Below, piece by piece: positions 24,628 through 34,765 of a stretch of 64,000 nt of DNA. The notes below the pieces were generated by a model. That model was not told the DNA's origin. It saw nothing but the letters and a program-made list of their open reading frames with translations, and did no database searches. The stretch comes from Desulfobulbus alkaliphilus (GTDB taxonomy: Bacteria; Desulfobacterota; Desulfobulbia; Desulfobulbales; Desulfobulbaceae): assembly GCF_016918545.1 (NCBI RefSeq), contig NZ_JAFFQC010000011.1, positions 1 to 64,000 of the forward strand. Direction: 5' to 3'. The position numbers and the translations under genes are program-made. How positions within the stretch are numbered: the first letter of the stretch is position 1; each line of letters opens with the position of its first letter.

Positions 24628-26493
24628 TTGTCTCGAATACGAATTCTCTCGGAACAGTTAGCCAATCAGATCGCCGCCGGTGAAGTGGTGGAGCGGCCGG
24701 CCTCGGTGGTCAAGGAACTGGTGGAAAACAGCCTTGATGCAGGTGCCGACCGCGTCGATGTGTACGTCGAAGGGGGAGGGACAGGGCTCCTGCGGGTTGC
24801 CGATAACGGTGAAGGCATGGACAGCGACGATGTCCTGCTCAGTATCGAGCGGCATGCCACGTCCAAGATTCGTGAAGAAGGTCAGCTGGCCGCCATTACC
24901 ACCCTGGGGTTTCGCGGTGAAGCCCTGCCCAGTATCGCCTCGGTGTCCTGGGTGACCATCCTTTCCCGTCCCCGCGACCGCCGGATGGGGACCAGGGCTG
25001 ATATCCGCTACGGTGTTCTGCGGGAGGTGCACGAGGATGGCTGCGCTCCGGGTACAGTGATCGAGATTCGTCATCTTTTCGGCAACATGCCGGCCCGAAA
25101 AAAATTTCTCAAATCACGCCGCACCGAGATGCATCACATCGAGGAAGTGATAAAGAATCAGGCGCTGGCCCACTCGCAGGTCGGTTTTACCTTGCATAGC
25201 GATGGACGGGAGGTGCTTGCCTATCAGCCGGAAACGGATCTGGAATCACGGGTTCGGTCGATTTTCCGCAGCTCGGATCGGATGCTGCCGCTGCATGGAA
25301 TCCAGGACAGTGCTCAAGATGGACTTGCTCTGGAGGGCTATCTGCTCCTTCCGGAAACAGGTGCCGTTGCCAATGCCCGTTTGCGCATCCTGGTCAACAA
25401 ACGGCCGGTGCAGGACAGCATGATCCGTCATGCCGTGTATGAGGGGCTGCAGGGGTTTCTCATGAAAGGCCGGCAGGCCGCGGGAGCCGTGCTGCTGAGC
25501 ATCGGCCCGGAACAGGTGGATGTCAATGTGCATCCGGCCAAGCGGGAGATTCGTTTTCGCCGCAGCGATGTCGTTCATCGGTTTATTGTCGAAGGGGTGA
25601 CGCAGGCTCTGCGCGCCTATCAGCACAGCCTGCGGACTAATTTGTTCACAGGGTCGGTGTTGTCTCCGTCTTCGTCCCTGTTGACGCCTCAAATACAACC
25701 CCAACAGACTGCGCAGCCGGACAACGCCTCGTTGATTACCCCGCGCACAGCTGAACCAGTGGTCTATGAGCCGCGGCATTTACCGATGGCGCCATCCTCC
25801 GTCCCCGGGAGAGAGTCCTCGCCGCTTAATCCTGTTGCTGTCACCGTCAGTGAAGTCGAGCCATCTCTAGCCCCGCATTCTTCAGCCCTGGAAGAGGATC
25901 TGTCCGGCCTGACTCTGATCGGTCAGCTTTTTACCCTGTATCTGCTCTGTGAAAAGGATGGGGAGTTCATTGTCATTGATCAGCATGCCGCCCATGAACG
26001 ACTTCTCTATGGTCAATTGCTCCAGGGGTATCAGGCGGCCAGAATATCCCGGCAGACCCTTATGTTTCCCGCCACGGTTGAACTGACTCCTGTTCAGGAA
26101 GAAACCCTCGAGCAACGGCAAGCGGAAGTGGCGGCCCTGGGCCTGCAGACGAAATATTTCGGTGACAGCACCTATGTGATCAGCACGCTGCCTGCCCTGG
26201 TGAGCCATGTCGATCCCGGTTCTTTATTGCGGGAAACACTCGATGCCCTCAGGGGACTTGCGCCCGCGGACAACTCTCGACCGGTACCACGGGTGGTGGA
26301 TGATCTTCTCGCCTCCATGGCCTGCAAGGCAGCGGTCAAGGCAGGTCATCGTCTGCAACCACTGGAGATGCTCAAACTACTTCAGCAGATGGAAAAGAGT
26401 GAGATTTTTTCTCATTGCCCGCATGGTCGCCCGGTGATTAAGACGTTCTCCGTCCGGGAAGTCGAAAAATGGTTTTACCGCCATGGTAGCTGA
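24628..26493 (+). CDS. mutL: DNA mismatch repair protein MutL
   Basis: A 621-residue GHKL ATPase. N-terminal motifs ERPASVVKELVENSLDAG (Mg/ATP Asn and Glu), DNGEGM and TLGFRGEAL are present. The C-terminal domain has endonuclease-type signatures DQHAAHERLLYG, ACKAAVKAG and CPHGRP, suggesting a nicking MutL as in MutH-less bacteria. The final Glu of the DQHA(X)2E(X)4E motif is Gly here. The only reasonable start is TTG 24628, giving SRIRILSEQLANQIAAGEV, with a weak ribosome binding site. A proline/serine-rich linker of about 90 residues separates the domains. mutS is not in the window. Confidence 0.93.
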   Translation: MSRIRILSEQLANQIAAGEVVERPASVVKELVENSLDAGADRVDVYVEGGGTGLLRVADNGEGMDSDDVLLSIERHATSKIREEGQLAAITTLGFRGEALPSIASVSWVTILSRPRDRRMGTRADIRYGVLREVHEDGCAPGTVIEIRHLFGNMPARKKFLKSRRTEMHHIEEVIKNQALAHSQVGFTLHSDGREVLAYQPETDLESRVRSIFRSSDRMLPLHGIQDSAQDGLALEGYLLLPETGAVANARLRILVNKRPVQDSMIRHAVYEGLQGFLMKGRQAAGAVLLSIGPEQVDVNVHPAKREIRFRRSDVVHRFIVEGVTQALRAYQHSLRTNLFTGSVLSPSSSLLTPQIQPQQTAQPDNASLITPRTAEPVVYEPRHLPMAPSSVPGRESSPLNPVAVTVSEVEPSLAPHSSALEEDLSGLTLIGQLFTLYLLCEKDGEFIVIDQHAAHERLLYGQLLQGYQAARISRQTLMFPATVELTPVQEETLEQRQAEVAALGLQTKYFGDSTYVISTLPALVSHVDPGSLLRETLDALRGLAPADNSRPVPRVVDDLLASMACKAAVKAGHRLQPLEMLKLLQQMEKSEIFSHCPHGRPVIKTFSVREVEKWFYRHGS

Positions 26494-26633
26494 ATCGCGC
26501 TGGTGTCGAGGATGCTGGCACAGAGCAGGATGCCGGGCGCACGACTTGAATACAGTCGAAGAAAGACGAGATCTTGATGAGCTCTGCCTGCAGGAAGATA
26601 GATCGGAGAACAAAAAAACAGCGTACTCTACAA

Positions 26634-26853
26634 CCTGAATCCGTGACGGCTGGACTTTTGTTTTGGATATATCTTGCTGTGATCGATCTTATGATCGCAG
26701 AGGAATCCTTACCAATACCTTTCACCAGCCGCCCTTCGGGGCATCCGTCCGCACGCCATCTTCATTGCTCGTAACCGTCCGATAAAAGTCTCCATTAATC
26801 GAACGTTCACAGGCAATAAAGCTGACGCACGGACGAACGCTCACGAATCCGGG
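26634..26853 (+). mobile_element. Full-length copy (about 220 bp) of the TIR element, TSD nearly perfect
   Basis: Opens CCTGAATCCGTGACGGCTGG and closes GCTCACGAATCCGGG. The flanks are TACAA (26629-26633) and TACTA (26854-26858), a 4/5 match. It occupies most of the mutL-hisD gap and ends 54 bp before hisD. It contains the UUCG-type hairpin CGCCCTTCGGGGC. Confidence 0.88.
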
Positions 26854-26906
26854 TACTACAAAATACACCGATAGCGGTGTTCATCGATGCAAGAGGAAAG
26901 ATAGCC

Positions 26907-28220
26907 ATGAACATACAGACACTTCGGGTCGACAGTCCGGAGGGGCGACAAAGTTGTGCCAGACTGCGGCAACGTTTCAGCGAGGGGGGCGAGGAGAACT
27001 GCCGTCAGGCAGTACGGGAGATTCTTGGCAGGGTGAGCAAGGAGGGTGATACGGCTGTCGTCGACTATTGTCGCCGTTTTGATAGTCCGACCATGACTCT
27101 TGAGACCCTGCGGGTAACTGAGGAGGAATTTGCTCAGGCCGACCGGGCTGTGGATGCAGCCTTCCGTGAGACCCTGCGCTTTGCCGCCGAACGGATCCGC
27201 ACCTTCCATGAACGGGAACGGGAGGATTCCTGGATTTTGACCCGGGAGGATGGAACTATTACCGGACGAATGGTACGGCCAGTGGACTCCGCCGGCCTGT
27301 ATGTTCCGGGTGGTAAAGAGGGGGCAACCCCCCTGGTTTCATCGGTCCTGATGAACGGTATTCCCGCCCAGATCGCCGGAGTGGCTCGCCGGGTGATGGT
27401 GACACCACCCAACCGTGCTGGTGGGGTCAATCCGTTTCTCCTGGCAACGGCGGCGGAGATCGGCATCACTGAGATCTACAAAGTCGGATCCGCCTGGGCC
27501 ATTGCCGCTTTGGCGTATGGTACCGCCACCATTCCAGCAGTGGATGTGATCGTTGGTCCGGGCAATCAGTATGTTGCCGAGGCCAAACGGCAGGTCATGG
27601 GTCGAGTGCGGATCGATATGCTTGCCGGGCCCAGTGAGGTGCTGATTATTGCCGATGAATCGGCCAAGCCTGCCTTTATTGCCGCGGACATGCTGGCTCA
27701 GGCCGAGCACGATCCCCAGGCCCTCGCGGTTGTTATCACCACCAGTGCCGGGGTGGCAACAGCCGTTGCCGGAGAATTGGCACGCCAGCTGCCTCAGCTG
27801 CCCCGAGCCGATATTGCCCGTACCGCGCTGGAGAACCGCGGTCTGATCCTGGTGGTTGACAGCCTTGATGAGGCTATGGATCTGGCCAATGAGATCGCCA
27901 TTGAACACCTGGAACTGCAGATCGACGAGCCCTGGCAGTGGCTGCCCCGCACCCGTCATGCCGGCGCCGTGTTTCTTGGCCCCTGGACACCGGAAGCTGC
28001 CGGTGATTATGTCGCCGGCCCCAATCATGTCCTGCCCACCATGGGCACGGCACGGATTTCTTCAGCCCTGGGCGTTGAGACCTTTGTCAAAAAGAGTTCG
28101 ATTATCTCCTATTCCCGCCGGGCACTGGAGGCGGACAGCGAGCATATTCGCCGATTGGCCGCCTTGGAAGGATTGACGGCCCACGGTCATTCAGTGGCCA
28201 TAAGGCTTGGTGAAGACTGA
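26907..28220 (+). CDS. hisD: Histidinol dehydrogenase
   Basis: A 437-residue Zn enzyme carrying out the last two oxidations of histidine biosynthesis (histidinol to histidine, NAD+). Signatures are YVPGGKEGATPL, the long segment containing VGPGNQYVAEAKR and MLAGPSEVLI, and the metal/catalytic region AIEHLELQ and AGPNHVLPTMGTAR. ATG 26907 has AGAGG about 10 nt upstream; an ATG at 26877 is less well supported. Its stop overlaps rsmG. No other his gene is nearby. Confidence 0.95.
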   Translation: MNIQTLRVDSPEGRQSCARLRQRFSEGGEENCRQAVREILGRVSKEGDTAVVDYCRRFDSPTMTLETLRVTEEEFAQADRAVDAAFRETLRFAAERIRTFHEREREDSWILTREDGTITGRMVRPVDSAGLYVPGGKEGATPLVSSVLMNGIPAQIAGVARRVMVTPPNRAGGVNPFLLATAAEIGITEIYKVGSAWAIAALAYGTATIPAVDVIVGPGNQYVAEAKRQVMGRVRIDMLAGPSEVLIIADESAKPAFIAADMLAQAEHDPQALAVVITTSAGVATAVAGELARQLPQLPRADIARTALENRGLILVVDSLDEAMDLANEIAIEHLELQIDEPWQWLPRTRHAGAVFLGPWTPEAAGDYVAGPNHVLPTMGTARISSALGVETFVKKSSIISYSRRALEADSEHIRRLAALEGLTAHGHSVAIRLGED

Positions 28221-28869
28221 GCGCCTCCTCCTCAGCAAGGGGGCAGAGCGGTTGGGTATTGACCTCGAGGAAGAGGCGCTCGAGCGCCTGCTTCTTTACC
28301 TGGCGGAGTTGGTCAAGTGGAACCGGCGTATCAATCTGATCGCCCGGGACACCCGGGAGGAGCAGATCATCGAAACCCATTTTCTCGATTCCTTGACCCT
28401 CCTGCCTTTCCTGCTGGAACAGCGACAGGCACCGCAACACCTTCTCGATGTAGGCAGCGGTGCCGGATTTCCCGGGCTGGTGCTGGCGACTGTACTGCCC
28501 GAGGTGCGGTTCACCCTGGCTGAACCCAGGGCCAAACGGGTCAGCTTTCTCCGCCACTTGATCCGTACCCTCAGGCTCACCAATACTGAGGTACATGCTG
28601 AACGTATCGAAGCCCTCATGCCTGACCGGCAGGGCTGTTTCACCCATATTACCGGCCGGGCCGTGGCGGAACCAGCCCTGTTTCTCCCCCTGGTGCGGCC
28701 CCTGGTCTCCCCGGAGACGCGGGTTGTGCTCATGCTTGCCAGGACAGAGCTCCTGGCAAGCATCGAGCAGCTCCCATCCGGACCATGGCATATCCTTGAT
28801 ATCAGGACTTTTAACCTGCCTTTTTCCGCAGCCTCCAGGGTCTTGGCCGTGGTTGGTGCCTGTCTGTGA
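28210..28869 (+). CDS. rsmG: 16S rRNA (guanine(527)-N7)-methyltransferase
   Basis: A 219-residue SAM-dependent enzyme methylating G527 of 16S rRNA. The class I SAM site is LLDVGSGAGFPGL, followed by TLAEPRAKRVSFLRH and the motif HITGRAVAEP. An N-terminal helical region includes VKWNRRINLIA, the family hallmark. The GTG at 28210 has TAAGG 4 nt upstream and overlaps the hisD stop by 11 bp, so translation is probably coupled. Confidence 0.93.
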   Translation: MKTERLLLSKGAERLGIDLEEEALERLLLYLAELVKWNRRINLIARDTREEQIIETHFLDSLTLLPFLLEQRQAPQHLLDVGSGAGFPGLVLATVLPEVRFTLAEPRAKRVSFLRHLIRTLRLTNTEVHAERIEALMPDRQGCFTHITGRAVAEPALFLPLVRPLVSPETRVVLMLARTELLASIEQLPSGPWHILDIRTFNLPFSAASRVLAVVGACL

Positions 28870-28894
28870 ACAGTTCCGGTTCCCGATATAGATT

Positions 28895-28922
28895 CCTGGA
28901 GTCCAGCCGTCACGGATTCAGG
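28895..28922 (-). repeat. Minimal remnant of the TIR element
   Basis: CCTGGA is joined directly to GTCCAGCCGTCACGGATTCAGG-type L-end sequence, so both extreme ends may survive with almost everything between deleted. No target duplication. It lies in the 191-bp gap between rsmG and leuB, which otherwise shows nothing distinctive. Confidence 0.55.
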
Positions 28923-29024
28923 GGTCTGTTGCCGACATCTGTCCGCTGGACAATTTTCTGCTGATACTTCTTTCTGGAATATTTACGGCTGATCTGGTAA
29001 GCAGTGAACTTTTATTGACAATAA

Positions 29025-30354
<1,330 letters not shown>

Positions 30355-30390
30355 ATTTCGGCCCGATAACCACGAGCAGGGAGGAAAGGC

Positions 30391-31311
30391 ATGCCGAAAC
30401 GAGAAAATATTATTCTGATCAGTAATCGGGCTGCAACGCGCATGGCCGCTGAGGTAGCCCGGGAGCTTGCTATCCCGGTCACCGAAATGATTACCCGGAC
30501 CTTTGCCGACGGCGAACTCTATCATGCCTTTCCTCGGGATATCGCCGGACACGATCTGGTGATCATCGCCAGCACCCCGGATGACCTTGCCCACCAGGAA
30601 CTCATCGATCTGGTAACCGGGGCACGCTACTGGAACGCACTGTCGGTCAATGTGATCATCCCCTACCTGGGGTATTCGACCATGGAGCGGGCCAAACCCG
30701 AGTCCGGAGAGATCCCCAAGGGAATCACCCGTACCCGGCAGATCTTCCGGGCCCGGCCTGATTATGTCGCCTTCATTGACCTGCACTCCGAATCGGTCAT
30801 GCACGCTCATTCCGGCGAGATCCGTACCCGTCACCTCTGGACCGAACAAGTGGCTGCGGCCAAGATCCGGGCCATGAAGCTGGAAAATATTGTGCTCGTC
30901 TCCCCTGACTATGGTTTTTCCAAACGGGTGGCACGCCTGGCCGGTCTGCTCGACTGTCCGCATACTGCCGCCAACAAGGACCGCTACGACGTGGACCGGA
31001 CGATTATCGGTCAACTGTCCGGGGCGGTACGCGACCGTACCGCCATTATCTGTGATGATATGATCCGTACCGGCGGCTCCATGCTCCAGACCGTGGACCG
31101 CTGCTATGAGGCCGGCGCCGTGGGGGTGATGATTATGGCCACCCATCTGGTTCTGGCCGGCAACGCCCGGCAGCGTTTTGTCGAAAGAGGAATTAACTGC
31201 ATTATCGGCGCGGATACCTATCCGGGGCAGGAAAGCGATGACCTGCTTCATCTCTATTCCGTGGCTCCAGTCATTGCCGATGAGCTGAAAGGATATTTTC
31301 GTCTGCAATAG
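30391..31311 (+). CDS. prs: Divergent ribose-phosphate pyrophosphokinase (PRPP synthetase homologue)
   Basis: A 306-residue member of the PRPP synthetase/phosphoribosyltransferase fold, expected to make PRPP from ribose-5-phosphate and ATP. The PRPP loop ICDDMIRTGGSMLQT is clear, and the N-terminal half has FADGELYHAF and AKPESGEIPKG. Compared with classical Prs the DLHAxQIQGFF motif is DLHSESVMHA and the KRR catalytic loop reads AANKDRYDVDR. It is therefore a distinct subgroup and might be a second, specialised copy. ATG 30391 follows GGGAGG at about 7 nt. It was probably in an operon with leuB before the TIR element inserted. Confidence 0.8.
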   Translation: MPKRENIILISNRAATRMAAEVARELAIPVTEMITRTFADGELYHAFPRDIAGHDLVIIASTPDDLAHQELIDLVTGARYWNALSVNVIIPYLGYSTMERAKPESGEIPKGITRTRQIFRARPDYVAFIDLHSESVMHAHSGEIRTRHLWTEQVAAAKIRAMKLENIVLVSPDYGFSKRVARLAGLLDCPHTAANKDRYDVDRTIIGQLSGAVRDRTAIICDDMIRTGGSMLQTVDRCYEAGAVGVMIMATHLVLAGNARQRFVERGINCIIGADTYPGQESDDLLHLYSVAPVIADELKGYFRLQ

Positions 31312-31403
31312 GGCCAAAAGGTCAATGACTGCCCATCAGGAAACGGTTCTGTTTCCTTGTCTCATCCTGGGAAAACGGTTGTACCCTGATGGTCAGGCAT
31401 TGT

Positions 31404-31538
31404 CTTGGATCCGTGAGCGTCCGTCCGTACGCCCCGAAGGGCGACTGGTGAAGGTTATTGGCAAGGATTGCGCTGCAATTATAATCTGAGCCCAGCAAGA
31501 TATATCCAAAACAAGCGTCCTGCCGTCACGGACTCAGG
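31404..31538 (-). mobile_element. Short-class copy (135 bp) of the TIR element upstream of asd
   Basis: Opens CTTGGATCCGTGAGCGTCCG, joined directly to TACGCCCCGAAGGGCGACTG, and closes CTGCCGTCACGGACTCAGG. The flanks ATTGT (31399-31403) and AATGT (31539-31543) match at 4/5. It lies in the prs-asd gap, 42 bp from the asd start. Confidence 0.87.
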
Positions 31539-31580
31539 AATGTATTCAATCAAGAGCAACCAATATTGGAACACGAACTT

Positions 31581-32699
31581 ATGAAAAAAGTAGGCATTGT
31601 CGGCTGGCGAGGCATGGTGGGCTCCGTGCTTATGGAACGGATGCGGCAGGAAGATGATTTTCGCAATTTTGAAGCGCACTTCTTTTCCACTTCCCAGGCC
31701 GGGCTGGCTGGGCCTGAGATCAATGGGAAGGTCCGTGAGCTTCTCGATGGTCGTAGTGTGGATCTGCTCAGAGAGATGGATATCATTCTCTCCTGTCAGG
31801 GCAGCGGGTATACCGAAGAAGTGTACGGACCATTGACAGCTCTGGGTTGGCAAGGATACTGGATCGACGCTGCTTCCAAGCTGCGTATGGATACGGATGC
31901 GATTATCTGCCTTGATCCGGTGAACCGCAGGATCATCGACACCGGGCTTGAGCAAGGTGTTAAAAAGTTCATTGGCGGCAACTGTACGGTTTCGCTGATG
32001 CTCATGGCCCTGGGTGGCTTGTTTGCCCAAGGGTGGGTGGATTGGGTCACCTCCCAGACCTATCAGGCCGCCTCCGGGGCCGGGGCCAAGAACATGCGCG
32101 AACTGGTCAATCAGATGCGGTTGATTGGAGAAAACGCCGAGCAGATCCTCGACGATCCTGCTTCAGCCATTCTTGAACTTGACCGCAACGTGGTGGAGAC
32201 TCTGCGGCATCCCTCTTTTCCTACCGGGAATTTCGGGGCCCCGCTGGCAGCCAGCCTCATTCCCTGGATCGACATCGCCATGGACAACGGCCAGACCCGG
32301 GAGGAGTGGAAAGGGATCACTGAAACCAACAAGATTCTGGGCAATCATGACGTCCCCATTCCCATTGACGGCTGCTGTGTGCGCATCGGTGCCATGCGGT
32401 GCCACAGCCAGGCGTTCACGATCAAGCTGAAACGGGACATTCCCCTCATCGACATCCAGCAGGTTATTGGCGGGCACAACAAGTGGGTGTCATTGGTGGA
32501 TAATAGCAGAGAGGCAAGCCTCAAAGAGTTGACTCCGGCCCGGGTGACCGGCACCTTGGATATCCCGGTGGGCCGCCTGAGAAAAATGAATCTAGGACCG
32601 GAATACCTCAGTGCCTTCAGTGTCGGTGACCAGCTCCTCTGGGGTGCTGCTGAACCTGTGCGGCGGATGCTGAACATTGTTTTGGAGTATATCAAATAA
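31581..32699 (+). CDS. asd: Aspartate-semialdehyde dehydrogenase
   Basis: A 372-residue NADPH-dependent enzyme at the branch point to lysine, threonine, methionine and diaminopimelate. It is of the longer gram-negative type: [18 protein letters not shown] binds [16 protein letters not shown] holds the catalytic Cys, and [16 protein letters not shown] the catalytic His region. I use ATG 31581, which matches family N-termini; a TTG five codons earlier is possible. A terminator follows at 32764. Confidence 0.95.
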   Translation: MKKVGIVGWRGMVGSVLMERMRQEDDFRNFEAHFFSTSQAGLAGPEINGKVRELLDGRSVDLLREMDIILSCQGSGYTEEVYGPLTALGWQGYWIDAASKLRMDTDAIICLDPVNRRIIDTGLEQGVKKFIGGNCTVSLMLMALGGLFAQGWVDWVTSQTYQAASGAGAKNMRELVNQMRLIGENAEQILDDPASAILELDRNVVETLRHPSFPTGNFGAPLAASLIPWIDIAMDNGQTREEWKGITETNKILGNHDVPIPIDGCCVRIGAMRCHSQAFTIKLKRDIPLIDIQQVIGGHNKWVSLVDNSREASLKELTPARVTGTLDIPVGRLRKMNLGPEYLSAFSVGDQLLWGAAEPVRRMLNIVLEYIK

Positions 32700-32763
32700 T
32701 GGGACGCACAAGCCGTCCTGATTGAGCAGGTCGCACCGACTGGTCGGACGCTCGGGATACTGC

Positions 32764-32795
32764 AAGCCGCTTCTCCTCTGGGAAGCGGCTTTTCT
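32764..32795 (+). terminator. Rho-independent terminator after asd
   Basis: AAGCCGCTTC at 32764-32773 pairs perfectly with GAAGCGGCTT at 32782-32791, with a TTTTCTCGTT tail. Confidence 0.85.
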
Positions 32796-32821
32796 CGTTG
32801 CATCTGATCGTTTTTAATAGG

Positions 32822-32854
32822 CCTGAAGTACGGATGAACGTTCACGGATTCAGG
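32822..32854 (+). repeat. Minimal remnant of the TIR element (33 bp)
   Basis: CCTGAA is joined directly to the R-end outer sequence ending AACGTTCACGGATTCAGG. As at 28895, both extreme ends survive with nothing between. No clear target duplication. Confidence 0.55.
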
Positions 32855-33118
32855 GTAGAATCAGTTTGTAAATATTTGCGACCTGGATCTGGTAAGCTGA
32901 GTGTTGTCCCATTTGGGGAGGTCAGGTTTTCATCTGTCGATGAGGCCTGATATCGGCTGGTGAGGATGAGGAGAAGTGCCTGCACCTTATTGTATCCGCG
33001 GATGTGGCGAAACAGGCTGCCGAGGACCCTGCAGGAACTTTGCACGGCAGCCTGACTGCTGACAGATGAGGTGCTGGTGAAAGGTTAGTTTATGATTCAG
33101 CCCCCGAGCGGGGGGCGC
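32855..33118. other. Gene-free stretch between asd and rubrerythrin
   Basis: No supported gene. A minus-strand open frame to about 33045 contains LFRHIRGYNKVQALLLIL, which faintly resembles a transposase C-terminal fragment, but there is no start signal and I would not call it. A GC stem, GCCCCC and GGGGGC around 33099-33116, lies just after the rubrerythrin stop and could act as its 3' hairpin, without a T-run. Confidence 0.35.
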
Positions 33119-33694
33119 TCAGTAGTTTTCACTAAGCAGTTCAAAATGAGCCTTGGGATGGTCGCAGGCCGGGCATTTTTCGGGGGCTTCGGTATCGTTG
33201 TGGAGGTAGCCGCAGTTGCGACAGCGCCAGGTGACTTTTTCCTCCCGTTTGAAAACCCGGTCGGCAAGGATGTTGGCTTTGAGGTCGAGATAGCGTTTTT
33301 CGTGCTGTTTTTCAGCTACGGCAATGGCCATGAAGATACCGGCGATTTCTGCGAAACCCTCTTCCTGGGCCGTTTTGGCGAACTCGGGATACATGGTGGT
33401 ATGTTCGTGATGTTCACCGCCGGCTGCTTCGGTCAGATTTTCGACTGTGGTGCCGATGACTCCAGCGGGAAAGGCGGCGCAGATTTCTACCTCCCCCCCC
33501 TCGAGCATTTTGAACAACCGTTTGGCGTGTTCTTTTTCCTGGTTGGCAGTCTCTTCAAAGATATCGGCGATTTGGACATATCCCTCTTTTTTTGCCTGAC
33601 TGGCAAAATACGTGTAGCGGTTACGGGCCTGGGATTCGCCGCTGAAAGCGGTGAGGATGTTTTTTTCGGTCTGGGTGCCTTTCAAGCTTTTCAT
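33119..33694 (-). CDS. rbr: Rubrerythrin
   Basis: A 191-residue non-haem iron peroxidase protecting anaerobes from H2O2. The ferritin-like four-helix domain carries the di-iron ligands ([38 protein letters not shown]), and the C-terminal rubredoxin-like domain has CRNCGY and CPACDHP for one Fe(SCys)4. ATG 33694 has AAGGAG 7 nt upstream, an excellent start. It is transcribed alone. A short perfect palindrome lies about 75-90 bp upstream of the start, a possible operator. Confidence 0.97.
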   Translation of the reverse strand: MKSLKGTQTEKNILTAFSGESQARNRYTYFASQAKKEGYVQIADIFEETANQEKEHAKRLFKMLEGGEVEICAAFPAGVIGTTVENLTEAAGGEHHEHTTMYPEFAKTAQEEGFAEIAGIFMAIAVAEKQHEKRYLDLKANILADRVFKREEKVTWRCRNCGYLHNDTEAPEKCPACDHPKAHFELLSENY

Positions 33695-33769
33695 GGATAT
33701 CTCCTTGTGTGATGGTAGTTCCGGTACGGACAGTATGTGTTCCTAAAAATAAATATTCTTAACAAGTAG

Positions 33770-33783
33770 CATATCTTGATATG
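33770..33783. promoter_or_regulatory. Palindrome CATATCTTGATATG upstream of rubrerythrin
   Basis: Two perfect 6-bp half sites with a 2-bp centre, in the AT-rich stretch before rbr. On the minus strand a TTGTCA box (33791-33786) lies immediately upstream, so the palindrome would sit in the promoter spacer. It may bind a peroxide or redox regulator; which one cannot be told. Confidence 0.4.
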
Positions 33784-33849
33784 GTTGACAAACAATATTT
33801 GCTTGCCCACAGGGAGGGGATTTCTTCGGGATGGTGGTTATTTAGTTTC

Positions 33850-34033
33850 CCTGAGTCCCTGAACGTTCGATTAAAGTAGACTTTATCGGACGGTTACGGG
33901 CAATGAAGATGGCATGCGGATGGACGCTCCGCAGGGCGGCTGGTGAAGGGTATTGTCAAGGACACTACTGCAATTATAATCTGATTACAGTAAAATATAA
34001 CCTAAACAAGCGTCCAGTCGTCACGGATTCAGA
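33850..34033 (-). mobile_element. TIR element copy with an internal deletion (about 184 bp)
   Basis: Opens CCTGAGTCCCTGAACGTTCG and then jumps straight into the hairpin segment ATTAAAGTAGACTTTATCGG, missing about 32 bp of the R-end region. It closes CAGTCGTCACGGATTCAG. No target duplication is evident. It lies between the divergent-looking rubrerythrin leader and the lolD 3' end. Confidence 0.85.
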
Positions 34034-34072
34034 CAAGGATACATGCTGGCCGAGAAGACCGTATCCGCGGGA

Positions 34073-34765
34073 TCAGGGTTGTTTGGATGGTTGCAGCTTG
34101 CCATCACTCAGGGTGAAGCAGCGATCCATGGCCTGGGCGAGTTCCATGTTGTGGGTGACCATGATGACGGCCAGGCCAAGGCTGCCGCTGAGTTCGCGAA
34201 ACAGGGTGAAAACGCGCCGACCGCTGGCCGCGTCGAGGTTGCCTGTGGGTTCGTCGGCCAGAAGGATATCAGGATCCATGACCAGAGCCCGGGCCAGGGC
34301 AACCCGTTGTTGTTCGCCACCGGAGAGCTCACCGCTGCGGTGACTGAGACGTTCGGCCAGACCAACCCTGTCAAGGAGGGCTGTGGCCTTGTCCTTGAGG
34401 GGCGCGTGGGGCAGGCCGCTGATCAGGCCTGGCATCATCACGTTTTCCAGAGCAGAGAATTCCGGCAGCAGGTGGTGGAACTGAAAGATGAAGCCGATAT
34501 GGGTATTGCGGTGGTCCGCAAGGTTCGGTTCGCTCTTGCCGGTGAGTTCTGTTTCCCGGAAGAGGAGACGGCCTGAATCGGGTTGGTCCAGGGTGCCAAG
34601 AATCTGCAGCAGGGTGGTCTTGCCGGATCCTGAGGTGCCGGTGATGGCGACCATCTCACCCGCCTGGACAGTGAGGTCGACATCCTGGAGCACATTGATG
34701 GTGGCCAGTCCGCTGCGGTACGAGCGGCACAGCGCTTCGGCGCGGAGGAGGGGTAAATCACTCAT
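34073..34765 (-). CDS. lolD: Lipoprotein-releasing system ATP-binding protein
   Basis: A 230-residue ABC ATPase of the LolCDE-type transporter, which extracts outer-membrane lipoproteins from the inner membrane and hands them to LolA. Walker A is GTSGSGKTT, the Q-loop FIFQFHHLLPEFSALEN, the signature LSGGEQQRVALARAL and Walker B ILLADEPTGNLD. It overlaps lolC by 8 bp and is the last gene of lysS-lolC-lolD. Confidence 0.95.
   Translation of the reverse strand: MSDLPLLRAEALCRSYRSGLATINVLQDVDLTVQAGEMVAITGTSGSGKTTLLQILGTLDQPDSGRLLFRETELTGKSEPNLADHRNTHIGFIFQFHHLLPEFSALENVMMPGLISGLPHAPLKDKATALLDRVGLAERLSHRSGELSGGEQQRVALARALVMDPDILLADEPTGNLDAASGRRVFTLFRELSGSLGLAVIMVTHNMELAQAMDRCFTLSDGKLQPSKQP

Noticed and set aside
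32842-33045. Possible transposase C-terminal fragment
   Set aside because: A single faintly transposase-like segment without start, ends or inverted repeats is too weak to annotate.
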